Shown here one piece after another: positions 63,700-64,000 of a DNA stretch of 64,000 nucleotides; within the stretch, counting starts at the first letter, position 1; each line of letters begins with the position of its first letter. The notes under the pieces were generated by a model. It was not told where the DNA came from, searched no databases, and worked only from the letters and a program-made list of their open reading frames with translations. The stretch covers positions 3,286,001 through 3,350,000 of the forward strand of contig NZ_AP024828.1 in NCBI RefSeq assembly GCF_019668465.1, in the 5' to 3' direction. This DNA is from Mycobacterium senriense. GTDB lineage: Bacteria; Actinomycetota; Actinomycetes; Mycobacteriales; Mycobacteriaceae. The position numbers and the translations under genes are program-made.

Positions 63700-64000
63700 A
63701 CCTCGAAGTCGATCAACGTCGCCACCCCGAGCTCCAGCTGCTTCCAGGCGCACGGCACGGTGAGCACCGCGATCGCCGACGTCGGAAACTTGACCGAAAT
63801 CCGTTCGGCGGCAGATGTATTCGTATCCCCGGCACCGCCGAGCGCCAGCGCGAGGGTCGACATCGTCGGCTCGTGCCCGATGACGAGCAGCGTGCTGACG
63901 CCGTCGTCCACCGTGTTGATCTCGTCGATCATCGTGCCGGGGGTGCTGGCATAGAGGCGCTCGCTGTATCGCGCCGGAGCATCGATGCGGGTGTTCAGCA
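63690..64000 (-). CDS. SixA/phosphoglycerate-mutase-like phosphatase, C-terminal part (5' end outside window)
   Basis: The frame is open to the window edge. The visible 103 residues include the second catalytic His in LLVIGHEPTMSTLALAL and a C-terminal beta-strand region (VLTVPCAWKQLELGVATLIDF), as in the histidine phosphatase superfamily. The orthologue of Rv1276c is annotated as a SixA-type phosphohistidine phosphatase. The N-terminal RHG motif is outside the window. The stop codon lies in an interspersed repeat. Confidence 0.85.
   Translation of the reverse strand, partial: LNTRIDAPARYSERLYASTPGTMIDEINTVDDGVSTLLVIGHEPTMSTLALALGGAGDTNTSAAERISVKFPTSAIAVLTVPCAWKQLELGVATLIDFEVPR

Overview
The window is high-GC actinobacterial chromosome and reads as a slow-growing Mycobacterium. 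Gene order and protein sequence follow the Mycobacterium tuberculosis Rv1223-Rv1276c interval almost gene for gene (htrA, tatB, mrp, the lpqY-sugABC trehalose importer, corA, mdh, lpqZ, kgd, deaD, cyp130, tap, udgB, amiB2, the Rv1264 cyclase, embR, the Rv1272c/Rv1273c exporter, lprB, lprC). The differences from that order, plus a short GC-rich interspersed repeat, suggest a non-tuberculous species, possibly of the M. avium complex. Orthologue names and the M. tuberculosis gene order are recalled, not searched.

Layout. 1-6.4 kb: the end of htrA, tatB, then a leftward block of mrp, a lytic transglycosylase with a suspected double frameshift, a DUF1003 protein, an MgtE-N/CBS protein and a proline-rich membrane protein. 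6.5-12.1 kb: a rightward operon for trehalose import (lpqY-sugA-sugB-sugC) with a SUFU-domain gene fused on by a 4-base overlap. 12.1-16.5 kb: corA facing mdh, a short malic enzyme and lpqZ. 16.5-23.2 kb: two tandem SDR paralogues, kgd and a membrane protein. 23.4-26.8 kb: an MFS exporter and a Tat-exported peptidoglycan amidase. 26.8-35.7 kb: an Fe-S nuclease/helicase fusion, lprE, deaD with an acyltransferase, and a cyp130-tetR unit. 35.8-40.5 kb: an accessory insert of two unknown proteins, a possible small ORF and an L-amino-acid-oxidase-like flavoenzyme, sitting between genes that are neighbours in M. tuberculosis. 40.5-46.3 kb: a GlcD-like oxidase, tap, udgB, an FAD monooxygenase and a luciferase-like monooxygenase. 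46.3-50.3 kb: a large membrane GGDEF-GGDEF-EAL protein. 50.4-54.9 kb: a HIT protein, amiB2, a second DNA glycosylase, a class III adenylyl cyclase and the Rv1265 orthologue. 54.9-57.0 kb: a PknH-type sensor domain without a kinase, beside embR. 57.3-64 kb: secreted proteins, a heterodimeric ABC exporter, lprB-lprC and the end of a SixA-type phosphatase.

Themes. Cell-envelope work dominates: Tat export, peptidoglycan cleavage, trehalose recycling, many lipoproteins and two exporters. Signalling is also dense (cAMP, c-di-GMP, FHA/Ser-Thr phospho-signalling). The points most worth a second look are the 35.8-40.5 kb insert, the kinase-less PknH sensor next to embR, the split c-di-GMP protein (one GGDEF intact without an I-site, the other degenerate with an I-site), the homopolymer frameshift in the transglycosylase, and the interspersed 54-56 bp repeat, which forms a three-copy VNTR at 5.6 kb. 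No tRNA, rRNA, CRISPR array or insertion sequence was seen.
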